From: JANRIZ01 sp033764445
GTDB taxonomy: Bacteria; Verrucomicrobiota; Verrucomicrobiia; JAWXBN01
Assembly: GCA_033764445.1 (NCBI GenBank)
Contig: JANRIZ010000040.1
Location: 1-32,571 of the forward strand
DNA: 32,571 bases
Direction: 5' to 3'
Shown here: positions 6,688 to 14,325 of the stretch, in pieces
How positions within the stretch are numbered: the first letter of the stretch is position 1
Layout of the letters: each line of letters opens with the position of its first letter
Notes under the pieces: generated by a model
Told to the model about the DNA's origin: nothing
What the model saw: only the letters and a program-made list of their open reading frames with translations
Database searches by the model: none
Program-made: the position numbers and the translations under genes

Positions 6688-7439
6688 CAGGTGATCGTGA
6701 CGCTTGCAGGGGGTTGACCCTGATGGAATTGCTCGTGGCTGTCACGATCCTGGCAGTCCTTGCGGCCATGAGTTTTCCGGTTTTCCGGCAGGTGCGTGCG
6801 GCGTCCTCAAAAGTCATTGCCGTCAACACCCTCAACCAGTGCCGTGTGGCCGGGATGATGTATCAGGACGACAACAACGGCGATTTCTGGCCGTACCGGA
6901 AACTGACCCCCGGGCTGGGCGTGCAGTGGTGGTTTGGTCTGGAGACGACCGTCACCAATGCCGAGGGGACGCGGGTGCTGGACATGCGGCAGGGCACGCT
7001 GGGCCAGTATTTTGGCGAGTCGACCCGGCTGAAAACCGATCCCGCCTTTGCCCAATACGGGGCGGCCCTCAAACCAAAATTTACCTCGGGAGCCTTCGGG
7101 TTTGGTTATAACGTTCTGCTGGGGGGCGGGTGGATGGGCATGGGGACTGTGCGCAACCGGGAATCCATCACCAATGCCAGCCAATTGGTGATTTTTGCCA
7201 CCAGTGCACAGGTCAACACCTTTCAGGCCCCTGCTTCTTCCGCCAATCCGATGATCGAGGAGTTTTATGGTTTTGACACAAACACCGCCAACAAAACGGT
7301 GCATTTCAGGCTGGGTGAAAAGGCCCTGGTGGTATTTGCCGACGGACGACTCGACCTGGTGCCCATGGACGCTTCAACCCAGGACCTCCGGATGCCGCAG
7401 GCGCGGATCGGAAGCCTCGGGGCGCAATATCTCCAGTAG
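6684..7439 (+). CDS. Prepilin-like protein (type IV pilin / type II secretion pseudopilin fold)
   Basis: I choose GTG 6684, which overlaps the previous TGA by four bases and has GGGAGGGAGG just upstream; the reading frame is open further 5'. This gives 251 residues with a short charged leader ending in G10. Then comes LTLMELLVAVTILAVLAA, the prepilin peptidase site with Glu at mature position 5, and a hydrophobic N-terminal helix. The globular part has YQDDNNGDFWPY and, near the end, VVFADGRLDLVPMD. The latter is reminiscent of the H-X9-DG tail of the DUF1559-type pseudopilins frequent in Planctomycetes and Verrucomicrobiota. It should be anchored in the inner membrane. It is co-transcribed with the PEP-CTERM protein under the B12 riboswitch. 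No partner secretion genes lie in the window. Confidence 0.87.
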   Translation: MTGDRDACRGLTLMELLVAVTILAVLAAMSFPVFRQVRAASSKVIAVNTLNQCRVAGMMYQDDNNGDFWPYRKLTPGLGVQWWFGLETTVTNAEGTRVLDMRQGTLGQYFGESTRLKTDPAFAQYGAALKPKFTSGAFGFGYNVLLGGGWMGMGTVRNRESITNASQLVIFATSAQVNTFQAPASSANPMIEEFYGFDTNTANKTVHFRLGEKALVVFADGRLDLVPMDASTQDLRMPQARIGSLGAQYLQ

Positions 7440-7473
7440 CGGTGCCCGGTGCTGACGGCGGTGCATTTTGAGG

Positions 7474-7488
7474 AAGGCGGTGCCTTTT
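7474..7488. terminator. Weak hairpin between convergent pseudopilin and cobC
   Basis: AAGGC (7474-7478) pairs with GCCTT (7482-7486) across a three-base loop and is followed by TT. This 76-bp convergent gap is where a terminator would be expected, but the stem is short and the T-tract minimal. Confidence 0.25.
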
Positions 7489-7515
7489 GGGGAAGGGCCC
7501 CGGAATCCCGATCTC

Positions 7516-8076
7516 CTATAGAAGATCGCACTGATAAATGAAATCGTCCTCGGTGACCACGCGGTAGATGTCGCCGTGATCGACCTTCAGGGTGAAGGAT
7601 TCCGAAAGCATGAGTTTGGCGTGTTTGGCCCTGAAGATGCGGATGACCCCCGCGTGGGTGACCGCGATGGCCTTTTTGACCTTGGCCTTGTGGAGGTCGG
7701 CCATCCATTCCTTGACGCGCAAATTCAGGTCGTAGTAACTTTCGCCGCCCGGGCAGCGGTTGTTGACAAAGTCCTGGGTCCATTTGTCCACCGCCTTGCG
7801 GTCGATGGCATCCCATTTTTTCATTTCCCACTGGCCGAAATTCAGTTCCTTGAGGCGGGGCTCGATGATCGCCGGTTCATTGGAAATGTGGGCGGCGAGT
7901 TTGGCGCAGCGTTCCAGCGGGCTCGTGTAAAGGTGGGCCTCGGTGATGCCTTTGAGTTTGTCACTGATCTGACGGGCTTCGTCGGGGAATGTTTCGGCGA
8001 GCGGGATTTCAGACTGACCGTAGCAGATGCCCAATGGAATGTTCAGCCGGGTGTGTCTTACAAGGTAGAGTTCCAT
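7516..8076 (-). CDS. cobC: Histidine phosphatase family protein, probable alpha-ribazole-5'-phosphate phosphatase CobC
   Basis: The 186-residue protein begins MELYLVRHT, with the catalytic R7-H8 of the phosphoglycerate-mutase-like phosphatases. It continues with GICYGQSEIPL (16-26), TSPLERC (51-57), ELNFGQWE (77-84) and the second catalytic His in VTHAGVIR (H141). The GICYGQ segment is typical of CobC-type enzymes. These remove the 5' phosphate from alpha-ribazole phosphate or adenosylcobalamin 5'-phosphate in nucleotide-loop assembly. The frame stays open upstream, but ATG 8076 gives a proper N-terminus. It overlaps cobS by 19 bp, so the two form one transcription unit, which supports the cobalamin role over a generic phosphatase. 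Confidence 0.85.
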   Translation of the reverse strand: MELYLVRHTRLNIPLGICYGQSEIPLAETFPDEARQISDKLKGITEAHLYTSPLERCAKLAAHISNEPAIIEPRLKELNFGQWEMKKWDAIDRKAVDKWTQDFVNNRCPGGESYYDLNLRVKEWMADLHKAKVKKAIAVTHAGVIRIFRAKHAKLMLSESFTLKVDHGDIYRVVTEDDFIYQCDLL

Positions 8077-8888
8077 AGGGCGATCAGTGTCATGTAATAG
8101 GTCAGTTCTGCGAGCTGTTGGGCGGCCCCAAGGCAATCGCCCGTGAATCCTCCCAGACGCTTCTGGATATAAATCCGGATGAGGATCAACAGCGTTATAA
8201 GAGGAAATATAGGAGTGAAGGCCGTGAAGTCGAGCAGGAAAAGGGGGGCCACGCCAAAACAAAACGCCCACACCATGTCCCACGACCCCACCCGGGTCGC
8301 CAGGGGTTTGGACTTGGAGTCGGCATCCGCACGGACATAGGGCAGGGACATCATCAGTGCCACCACCCCGAGCCGGCTGATGCTGTGGCCGGCCACCAGG
8401 ACCAGGCCAAAGGTCCAGACAGAAGTCAGATGCGAGGCCAGCCAGAACAGGGAATAAAATTTCAGGCCCAGCATGAGGATCAGTCCGGTGACCCCGTAGG
8501 TGCCCAGACGGGAGTCCTTCATGATGGCCAGAATCTGTTCGGGATTCCATCCCCCGCCAAATCCGTCGCAGACATCCGCCCATCCGTCCTCATGAAAGGC
8601 CCCGGTCAGCAGGATGGTGGCCGTCATGGAGAGGAGCACAGCCATTGGGATCGGGAAAAAAAGTTGGGCGATGGCAAAAATGGAGCCCCCCCAGAGGCCG
8701 ACAATCCAGCCGATCAGCGGAAAATAACGCGAGGCCCGGTTGAGGCATTCTTCAGAATGCGGAAGGTTTTTGGGCACGGGGAGACGTGTGAAAAACATCA
8801 CCGCCGTCAGAAAGGTATTCCATTCGCGTCGGAACATGTCCGGGGAGAGTAGAGGGTGCAGGGCCTGAGGGCACGCCGTTTTTTTCAT
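8058..8888 (-). CDS. cobS: Adenosylcobinamide-GDP ribazoletransferase (cobalamin synthase) CobS
   Basis: CobS is the integral membrane enzyme that joins adenosylcobinamide-GDP to alpha-ribazole (or its phosphate), giving cobalamin (phosphate). The 276-residue protein has several hydrophobic segments and the signature FHEDGWADVCDGFGGG (98-113). KDSRLGTYG follows (124-132), and GFTGDCLGA lies near the C-terminus. ATG 8888 lacks a clear Shine-Dalgarno sequence; a start at the internal MFRREWN (residue 18) is an alternative. It is upstream of and overlaps cobC. I found no cobalamin riboswitch in its 110-bp upstream gap, unlike the convergent surface-protein operon. Confidence 0.95.
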   Translation of the reverse strand: MKKTACPQALHPLLSPDMFRREWNTFLTAVMFFTRLPVPKNLPHSEECLNRASRYFPLIGWIVGLWGGSIFAIAQLFFPIPMAVLLSMTATILLTGAFHEDGWADVCDGFGGGWNPEQILAIMKDSRLGTYGVTGLILMLGLKFYSLFWLASHLTSVWTFGLVLVAGHSISRLGVVALMMSLPYVRADADSKSKPLATRVGSWDMVWAFCFGVAPLFLLDFTAFTPIFPLITLLILIRIYIQKRLGGFTGDCLGAAQQLAELTYYMTLIALWNSTL

Positions 8889-8919
8889 GTCAGTGTCGGG
8901 AGCTGAAAAAAGGTTTTAC

Positions 8920-8947
8920 TTGCGTCCGGGGCCGCGGGTCATAAAAA
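8920..8947 (+). promoter_or_regulatory. Candidate promoter for icd-rdgB
   Basis: TTGCGT (8920-8925), a 16-bp spacer and TAAAAA (8942-8947) lie in the gap between divergent cobS and icd. The matches are three and four of six. A start near 8954 would lie downstream of the possible in-frame ATG at 8951 and would favour translation from ATG 8999. Confidence 0.35.
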
Positions 8948-8998
8948 GGAATGCTTTCAGACACACGAGTCCAAACCTCTACCAGAAGCATTCACACT

Positions 8999-10267
8999 AT
9001 GGCTTATACGACATGCACCGTGCCTGCGGGCGGCAAAATCACCATTCAGAACGGGACACTCCAGGTTCCCGATGCGCCGATCATTCCGTTCATCCGGGGT
9101 GACGGGACAGGCCCGGATATCTGGGCCGCGAGCCAGCGCGTGTTTGATGCCGCCGTGGAAAAGGCGTATCAGGGCAAACGGAAGGTTGCCTGGATGGAGG
9201 TTTTCGCCGGGGAAACCTCGAAGAATAAATTCGACAACTGGCTGCCGGATGACACCGTGGAGGCATTTAATGAATTTTTGGTCGGGATCAAGGGACCGCT
9301 GACCACCCCTGTCGGTGGCGGGATCCGTTCGTTGAATGTCGCCCTGCGTCAGATGCTCGATCTGTATGTCTGCCTGCGTCCGGTCCAGTATTTCACCGGC
9401 GTGCCTTCCCCGGTCAAGGCTCCGGAAAAGGTGGAGATGGTGATTTTCCGTGAGAACACCGAGGATATTTATGCCGGCATCGATTTCAAGGCCGGGGATG
9501 AACCGGCCAAGGCCGTGCTGGCCTGGCTTCAGTCGAATTATCCGAAGGAATTCAAGAAAATCCGGTTTGGCGCGGAGAGTCCCGAGCTTGTGGGCGTGGG
9601 CATCAAACCCGTTTCCAAACCCGGCACGGAGCGTCTCGTGCGTGCCGCCCTCAAATACGCCATTGAGCAAAAGCGCAAGTCCCTGACCCTTGTGCACAAG
9701 GGAAACATCATGAAATTCACGGAAGGCGCCTTCCGCGACTGGGGCTATGAACTGGCCAGGAACGAATTCGGCGCGGTGGAACTCGATGGCGGACCCTGGT
9801 GCAAAATTCCAGAGGGAAAACCCGGTGCCGGACTTGTGATCAAGGATGCCATTGCGGACATCACCCTCCAGCAGGTGCTGACGCGCCCCGAGGATTTTGA
9901 CGTTCTGGCCACGCTCAATCTGAATGGGGACTACCTCTCCGACGCATTGGCCGCTCAGGTGGGCGGCATCGGGATCGCTCCCGGCGGCAACATCAATTAC
10001 GTCACCGGCCACGCCATTTTTGAGGCCACACACGGCACCGCCCCGAAGTACGCGGGCAAGGACATGGTCAATCCCGGTTCGGTCGTCCTCTCCGGGGAAA
10101 TGATGTTCCGTCATCTCGGATGGAACGAGGTGGCCGATCTGATTCTCAAGGGACTCAACGGAGCCATCGGCAGCAAACGGGTCACCTACGATTTTGCCCG
10201 GCAGATGCCGGGGGCCACGCAGATCAAGTGCTCCGAGTTCGGGGACAACATCATCGCCCACATGTAG
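8999..10267 (+). CDS. icd: NADP-dependent isocitrate dehydrogenase
   Basis: This TCA-cycle enzyme oxidatively decarboxylates isocitrate to 2-oxoglutarate. The start ATG 8999 (MAYTTCTVPAGGKI, 422 residues) matches the usual N-terminus; ATG 8951 adds 16 residues of no family character. Visible features are PFIRGDGTGPDI (30-41) and the substrate loop GGIRSLNVALRQ, where S111 corresponds to the Ser phosphorylated by AceK in E. coli. FRENTEDIYAGIDF (from 150) and ATHGTAPKYAG (from 343) follow. K350, Y351, Y397 and R401 are the residues that mark NADP rather than NAD specificity. Length and motifs fit the E. coli/Bacillus homodimeric type. rdgB follows after seven bases. Confidence 0.96.
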   Translation: MAYTTCTVPAGGKITIQNGTLQVPDAPIIPFIRGDGTGPDIWAASQRVFDAAVEKAYQGKRKVAWMEVFAGETSKNKFDNWLPDDTVEAFNEFLVGIKGPLTTPVGGGIRSLNVALRQMLDLYVCLRPVQYFTGVPSPVKAPEKVEMVIFRENTEDIYAGIDFKAGDEPAKAVLAWLQSNYPKEFKKIRFGAESPELVGVGIKPVSKPGTERLVRAALKYAIEQKRKSLTLVHKGNIMKFTEGAFRDWGYELARNEFGAVELDGGPWCKIPEGKPGAGLVIKDAIADITLQQVLTRPEDFDVLATLNLNGDYLSDALAAQVGGIGIAPGGNINYVTGHAIFEATHGTAPKYAGKDMVNPGSVVLSGEMMFRHLGWNEVADLILKGLNGAIGSKRVTYDFARQMPGATQIKCSEFGDNIIAHM

Positions 10268-10274
10268 GCGGCGC

Positions 10275-10934
10275 ATGAACCTCCTGGTCGCCACGCGGAA
10301 CGAACACAAACTGCGTGAAATTTCGCAGATACTGGGCGACCGCTTTGCCTTGTACAGCGTGACCCGCTTTCCGTGGGTGGGGGAGATTGTCGAGGACAGC
10401 CAGACCCTGGAGGGCAACGCCTTGAAAAAGGCCCTCGGTGTCTCGGCGCAATTTGAGCGGGGAAAATTGGCGGAGACGCCGACCATGGATTTTGTCCTCG
10501 CCGATGACACCGGCCTGGAGGTGGACGCACTGGAGGGGGCTCCGGGCGTCCACACCGCGTATTACGGTCAGGAGATCCGTCAGGAGGGGGAATCACTTTA
10601 CGCCGCCAACAACCGCAAATTGCTCCGGGAGCTGGACATCCGCGGGGTGCGGGGCAAGGCCCGTCGGGCCCGGTTCAAGTGTGTGATGGCGTTGGCCCGG
10701 GCGGGGCGGGAGATCGGGTGTTTTGTGGGGGTCTGTGAAGGGACCATCATCAATGATCACCGGGGAGAGCAGGGTTTTGGATACGATCCGATTTTTGTGC
10801 CCGAGGGGTATTGTCAGACCTTCGCGCAGTTGGGGGAGAGTGTGAAAAATGAGGTCAGTCACCGCGGTCGGGCTCTGGCAGCCTTGTGCGGATTTTTGAA
10901 TGATGCGGGTGGAAAACAGGCAGGGGCGCTGTGA
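10275..10934 (+). CDS. rdgB: XTP/dITP diphosphatase (non-canonical purine NTP pyrophosphatase, RdgB/HAM1 family)
   Basis: This enzyme hydrolyses dITP, XTP and similar deaminated nucleotides so that they are not incorporated. The 219-residue protein has VATRNEHKLREI at the N-terminus, LADDTGLEVDALEGAPG (75-91) with the metal-binding acidic pair, QGFGYDPIF (167-175), and KNEVSHRGRA (191-200). All are diagnostic of the Ham1 family. The start is ATG 10275; the frame is open further upstream inside icd, but that extension has no family character. It probably belongs to the icd transcript. The C-terminus (GGKQAGAL) is a few residues longer than the core. Confidence 0.95.
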   Translation: MNLLVATRNEHKLREISQILGDRFALYSVTRFPWVGEIVEDSQTLEGNALKKALGVSAQFERGKLAETPTMDFVLADDTGLEVDALEGAPGVHTAYYGQEIRQEGESLYAANNRKLLRELDIRGVRGKARRARFKCVMALARAGREIGCFVGVCEGTIINDHRGEQGFGYDPIFVPEGYCQTFAQLGESVKNEVSHRGRALAALCGFLNDAGGKQAGAL

Positions 10935-10949
10935 ATATTTTTTTCTTGC

Positions 10950-11020
10950 CAAAAAATCCACAAAAAAATTATGAAATTTTTGTAAAAGTCTGTTGACAGA
11001 TTTTTTGCAGTAAGTAGTTT
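10950..11020 (+). promoter_or_regulatory. Promoter with upstream A/T tracts for the tRNA-Thr-tuf transcription unit
   Basis: TTGACA (10993-10998) is a perfect -35 hexamer; a 16-bp spacer leads to TAGTTT (11015-11020), a weaker -10. The 40 bp upstream are A/T tracts (runs of A at about 10951-10969, T and A runs to 10987), which resemble an UP element. The 240-bp gap between rdgB and tRNA-Thr otherwise contains a leader with a hairpin GAAAAGAG (11075-11082) / CTCTTTTC (11101-11108) and no gene. Confidence 0.6.
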
Positions 11021-11174
11021 TTGTAGTTTCTGGGACAACCAGATAGGAAAGATTCGGCCCATCACACCTGCTTTGAAAAGAGTCAGGGGAGGGGTTTTGT
11101 CTCTTTTCATGTGGACCCGAGGTTGAAGAATCCGTGAGAGGATTTGAAGACTTTCAGGCCCGGTTCTTTTCAAG

Positions 11175-11250
11175 GCCCTTGTAGCTCAGTTGGTAGAGCA
11201 CGTCCTTGGTAAGGACGAGGTCGTCGGTTCAATCCCGATCGAGGGCTCCA
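11175..11250 (+). tRNA. tRNA-Thr (anticodon GGT)
   Basis: The acceptor stem GCCCTTG (11175-11181) pairs with CGAGGGC (11240-11246), with discriminator T and an encoded CCA. The D arm is GCTC/GAGC. The anticodon stem CGTCC/GGACG encloses loop TTGGTAA with anticodon GGT, and the T arm is GTCGG-TTCAATC-CCGAT. It lies upstream of tuf, as tRNA genes do in many bacteria. Confidence 0.97.
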
Positions 11251-11258
11251 TTTGCCAT

Positions 11259-11274
11259 CATGCCGCCAGGCATG
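11259..11274 (+). other. Short hairpin just after tRNA-Thr
   Basis: CATGCC (11259-11264) pairs perfectly with GGCATG (11269-11274) across GCCA. There is no T-tract, so it looks more like a processing or stabilising element between the tRNA and the tuf leader than a terminator. Confidence 0.35.
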
Positions 11275-11384
11275 TTGGAGGAGAGCAGATGGTCACTGGC
11301 GCCGTGAAGGTGCGGGTGGGAGTTCAGTACTGGCGAAATATTTAACAAAACAATAACCAAGCAAAACAGAAACAGGAGATTCAG

Positions 11385-12578
<1,194 letters not shown>

Positions 12579-12599
12579 CACCGTTGCGGTCAGAAATTT

Positions 12600-12642
12600 G
12601 CCGCCGGGATGGGGAAAACCTGTCTTTCCCCGACCCGGCGGC
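12600..12642 (+). terminator. Strong GC-rich hairpin between tuf and tRNA-Trp
   Basis: GCCGCCGGG (12600-12608) pairs perfectly with CCCGGCGGC (12634-12642). GGGGAAA (12611-12617) pairs with TTTCCCC (12625-12631), separated from the outer stem by an AT/GA internal loop; the apical loop is seven bases. The following GCTTTCGT is not a real U-tract. Partial termination of tuf transcripts or an RNase processing site are both possible. Confidence 0.6.
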
Positions 12643-12697
12643 GCTTTCGTCCCCGCACACAAAAGGAAATGACATCCGAAACATCTCTCAAACACAC

Positions 12698-12773
12698 AGG
12701 CCAGTAGCTCAATTGGTAGAGTAGCGGTCTCCAAAACCGTTTGTTGGGGGTTCGAGTCCCTCCTGGCCTGCCA
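12698..12773 (+). tRNA. tRNA-Trp (anticodon CCA)
   Basis: AGGCCAG (12698-12704) pairs with CTGGCCT (12763-12769), with discriminator G and encoded CCA. The anticodon stem GCGGT/ACCGT encloses CTCCAAA with anticodon CCA. It lies 26 bases before secE, a linkage shared with many bacteria. Confidence 0.97.
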
Positions 12774-12799
12774 ATCTGGGAAACACGGAATACAATAAC

Positions 12800-13132
12800 A
12801 TGATCGTATCGATGACATTGATGGAATGGATGCGGGCGCACCCCGTCCAGACGTTTATGTGGCTGGTGTTTGTGGTGGCCGCCGTGGTGGTCTTCGCCCG
12901 GTTTGGTGGGAGCATCCGGTCCTTTCTGCTGGAGACGAATGCGGAGCTGGCCAAGTGCAACTGGCCAGTGGATCCCGACAAGGAAGGGTATGCGCGGTAT
13001 CAGGTTCTGGTCAATTCGACCCTGGTGGTGGTGGTGGCCGGGCTTCTGCTGGCCCTCTACATGTTTGGTGTGGATTTTATGATCTCGAAGGCGGTCAGGT
13101 TTATCTTAAAAATCGGAAGTACAACACTGTGA
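12800..13132 (+). CDS. secE: Preprotein translocase subunit SecE
   Basis: SecE is the clamp subunit of the SecYEG channel in the inner membrane. The 110-residue protein has two hydrophobic segments (about 18-35 and 70-90). They flank the conserved amphipathic region ETNAELAKCNWP (45-56), where the N-W-P corresponds to the usual V-x-W-P. Most bacterial SecE have one transmembrane helix and E. coli has three, so two is intermediate. Start ATG 12800 has only a weak GGAA upstream; ATG 12812 is an alternative. The TGA overlaps the GTG of nusG. Confidence 0.93.
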   Translation: MIVSMTLMEWMRAHPVQTFMWLVFVVAAVVVFARFGGSIRSFLLETNAELAKCNWPVDPDKEGYARYQVLVNSTLVVVVAGLLLALYMFGVDFMISKAVRFILKIGSTTL

Positions 13133-13728
13133 GCGAAGCCAATACACAAAATACGGACGGCAAGGTCATTGAAGGTTCCCTTCAGTGGTTCAGCATCCAC
13201 GTTCTCTCGGGTCAGGAAAACAAGGTCCGGGACAGTCTCATGCGGCGGATCAAAACCGAGGAGATGGGCGATTACATCAAGGACATTGTCATTCCCACCG
13301 AACGCGTGAGCGAGGTCAAAGGCGGGAAGAAGAAGGAAGTCGTCCGGAAACTGTTTCCGGGATACATCTTTCTGCACATGCACCTGTATGATGACAAGCG
13401 CCAGTTGATGGGGCCGAGCTGGTATTTTGTGCGGGAGACGACCGGGGTCATCGGTTTTGTGGGCGGGGACCGTCCCGCGCCGCTGCAACAGGCCGAGATC
13501 GATGATTTGCTGGCGACCATTCTGCAGAAGGATGACAAGGTCAAACCCAAGGTGGATTTTGCCGTGGGTGAAAAGGTGCGGATCAATGACGGACCGTTCA
13601 TGAGTCTGGAGGCGGGCGTCGATGAGGTGGATTCCGAGAAGGGGAAACTCAAGGTTTCCGTGTCGATTTTCGGCCGCAATACGCCGGTGGAACTGGAGTA
13701 CTGGCAGGTGGAACGCATTACGGACTAA
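13129..13728 (+). CDS. nusG: Transcription termination/antitermination protein NusG
   Basis: NusG binds RNA polymerase and couples it to Rho or the ribosome. The start is GTG 13129, overlapping the secE stop (GTGA), with GGAAG nine bases upstream. The frame is open further 5' but that part shadows secE. The 199-residue protein has a short acidic N-terminal extension, then the NGN domain from QWFSIHVLSGQENKV, with KLFPGYIFLHM typical of the family. The C-terminal KOW domain is GEKVRINDGPFMSLEAG. Its position secE-nusG-rplK is canonical. Confidence 0.97.
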   Translation: MSEANTQNTDGKVIEGSLQWFSIHVLSGQENKVRDSLMRRIKTEEMGDYIKDIVIPTERVSEVKGGKKKEVVRKLFPGYIFLHMHLYDDKRQLMGPSWYFVRETTGVIGFVGGDRPAPLQQAEIDDLLATILQKDDKVKPKVDFAVGEKVRINDGPFMSLEAGVDEVDSEKGKLKVSVSIFGRNTPVELEYWQVERITD

Positions 13729-13773
13729 ACAGAACCAACACACAAACCGTTTTCAGAAAAAAGGAAAAAAGTT

Positions 13774-14199
13774 ATGGGCAAAGAAATCAGTGCATACATC
13801 CGCTTGCAGATCCCGGCCGGCCAGGCCAATCCCGCCCCTCCGGTGGGTCCGGCCCTTGGGCAGCATGGTGTCAACATCATGGCCTTCTGCAAACAATTCA
13901 ACGCCGAAACACAGAAGGCCGCCGGGGACATTCTTCCCGTGGTCATCACCGTGTACAAGGACAAGTCCTTTACGTTCATCACCAAGTCCCCGCCTGCCGC
14001 CGCCCTGTTGAAAAAGGCCGCCGGCATTGCCACCGCCTCGAAGGAGCCCAACAAGACCAAGGTCGGCAAGGTCTCGCGCAAGCAGGTGATGGAAATCATC
14101 AACATCAAACGCAAGGATCTGCAGATGAACAGCGACGAAGCCGCCATCCGCATGATTGCCGGCACCGCCCGCAGCATGGGCATTGAGATCACCGATTAA
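13774..14199 (+). CDS. rplK: 50S ribosomal protein L11
   Basis: L11 binds the GTPase-associated region of 23S rRNA. The 141-residue length is standard. It begins MGKEISAYIRLQIPAGQANP and contains PPVGPALGQHGVNIMAFCK, the proline-rich switch of the N-terminal domain. The rRNA-binding C-terminal domain ends in GTARSMGIEI. AAGGAAAAAAGTT precedes the ATG. Only 45 bases separate it from nusG, so no long autoregulatory leader lies in front of rplK. Confidence 0.98.
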   Translation: MGKEISAYIRLQIPAGQANPAPPVGPALGQHGVNIMAFCKQFNAETQKAAGDILPVVITVYKDKSFTFITKSPPAAALLKKAAGIATASKEPNKTKVGKVSRKQVMEIINIKRKDLQMNSDEAAIRMIAGTARSMGIEITD

Positions 14200-14255
14200 C
14201 CCTTGTTTCAGGAATCCAACCCGATCCATCCTTTGAATCCAACATAACCGTGGAA

Positions 14256-14302
14256 GTCCGCCCCTGGGCGGACGCAACTCCGGTGGCTGACGAGGCCGCC
14301 GG
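14256..14302 (+). promoter_or_regulatory. Tandem hairpins in the rplK-rplA spacer, candidate L1 autogenous site
   Basis: GTCCGCCC (14256-14263) pairs with GGGCGGAC (14266-14273). Then CCGGTGGC (14280-14287) pairs with GCCGCCGG (14295-14302), with one U-G. They occupy most of the second half of the 126-base spacer, just before the rplA ribosome binding site (CAGGAG 14313-14318). L1 represses its own mRNA in several bacteria by binding such a structure; assignment here is inference from position. Confidence 0.45.
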
Positions 14303-14325
14303 CACACACCACCAGGAGCCCCACA

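Noticed and set aside
8889..8998. A cobalamin riboswitch upstream of cobS
   Set aside because: The gap is only 110 bp and lacks a B12 box or the GGGAA core on the minus strand.
8951..8998. Upstream ATG giving a 438-residue isocitrate dehydrogenase
   Set aside because: The extra 16 residues lack family similarity, the purine-rich site abuts the ATG, and ATG 8999 matches the usual N-terminus.
12709..12981. Minus-strand small ORF across tRNA-Trp
   Set aside because: Antisense to a tRNA; the GLEPPTNG-type peptide is a well-known false protein from tRNA antisense strands.
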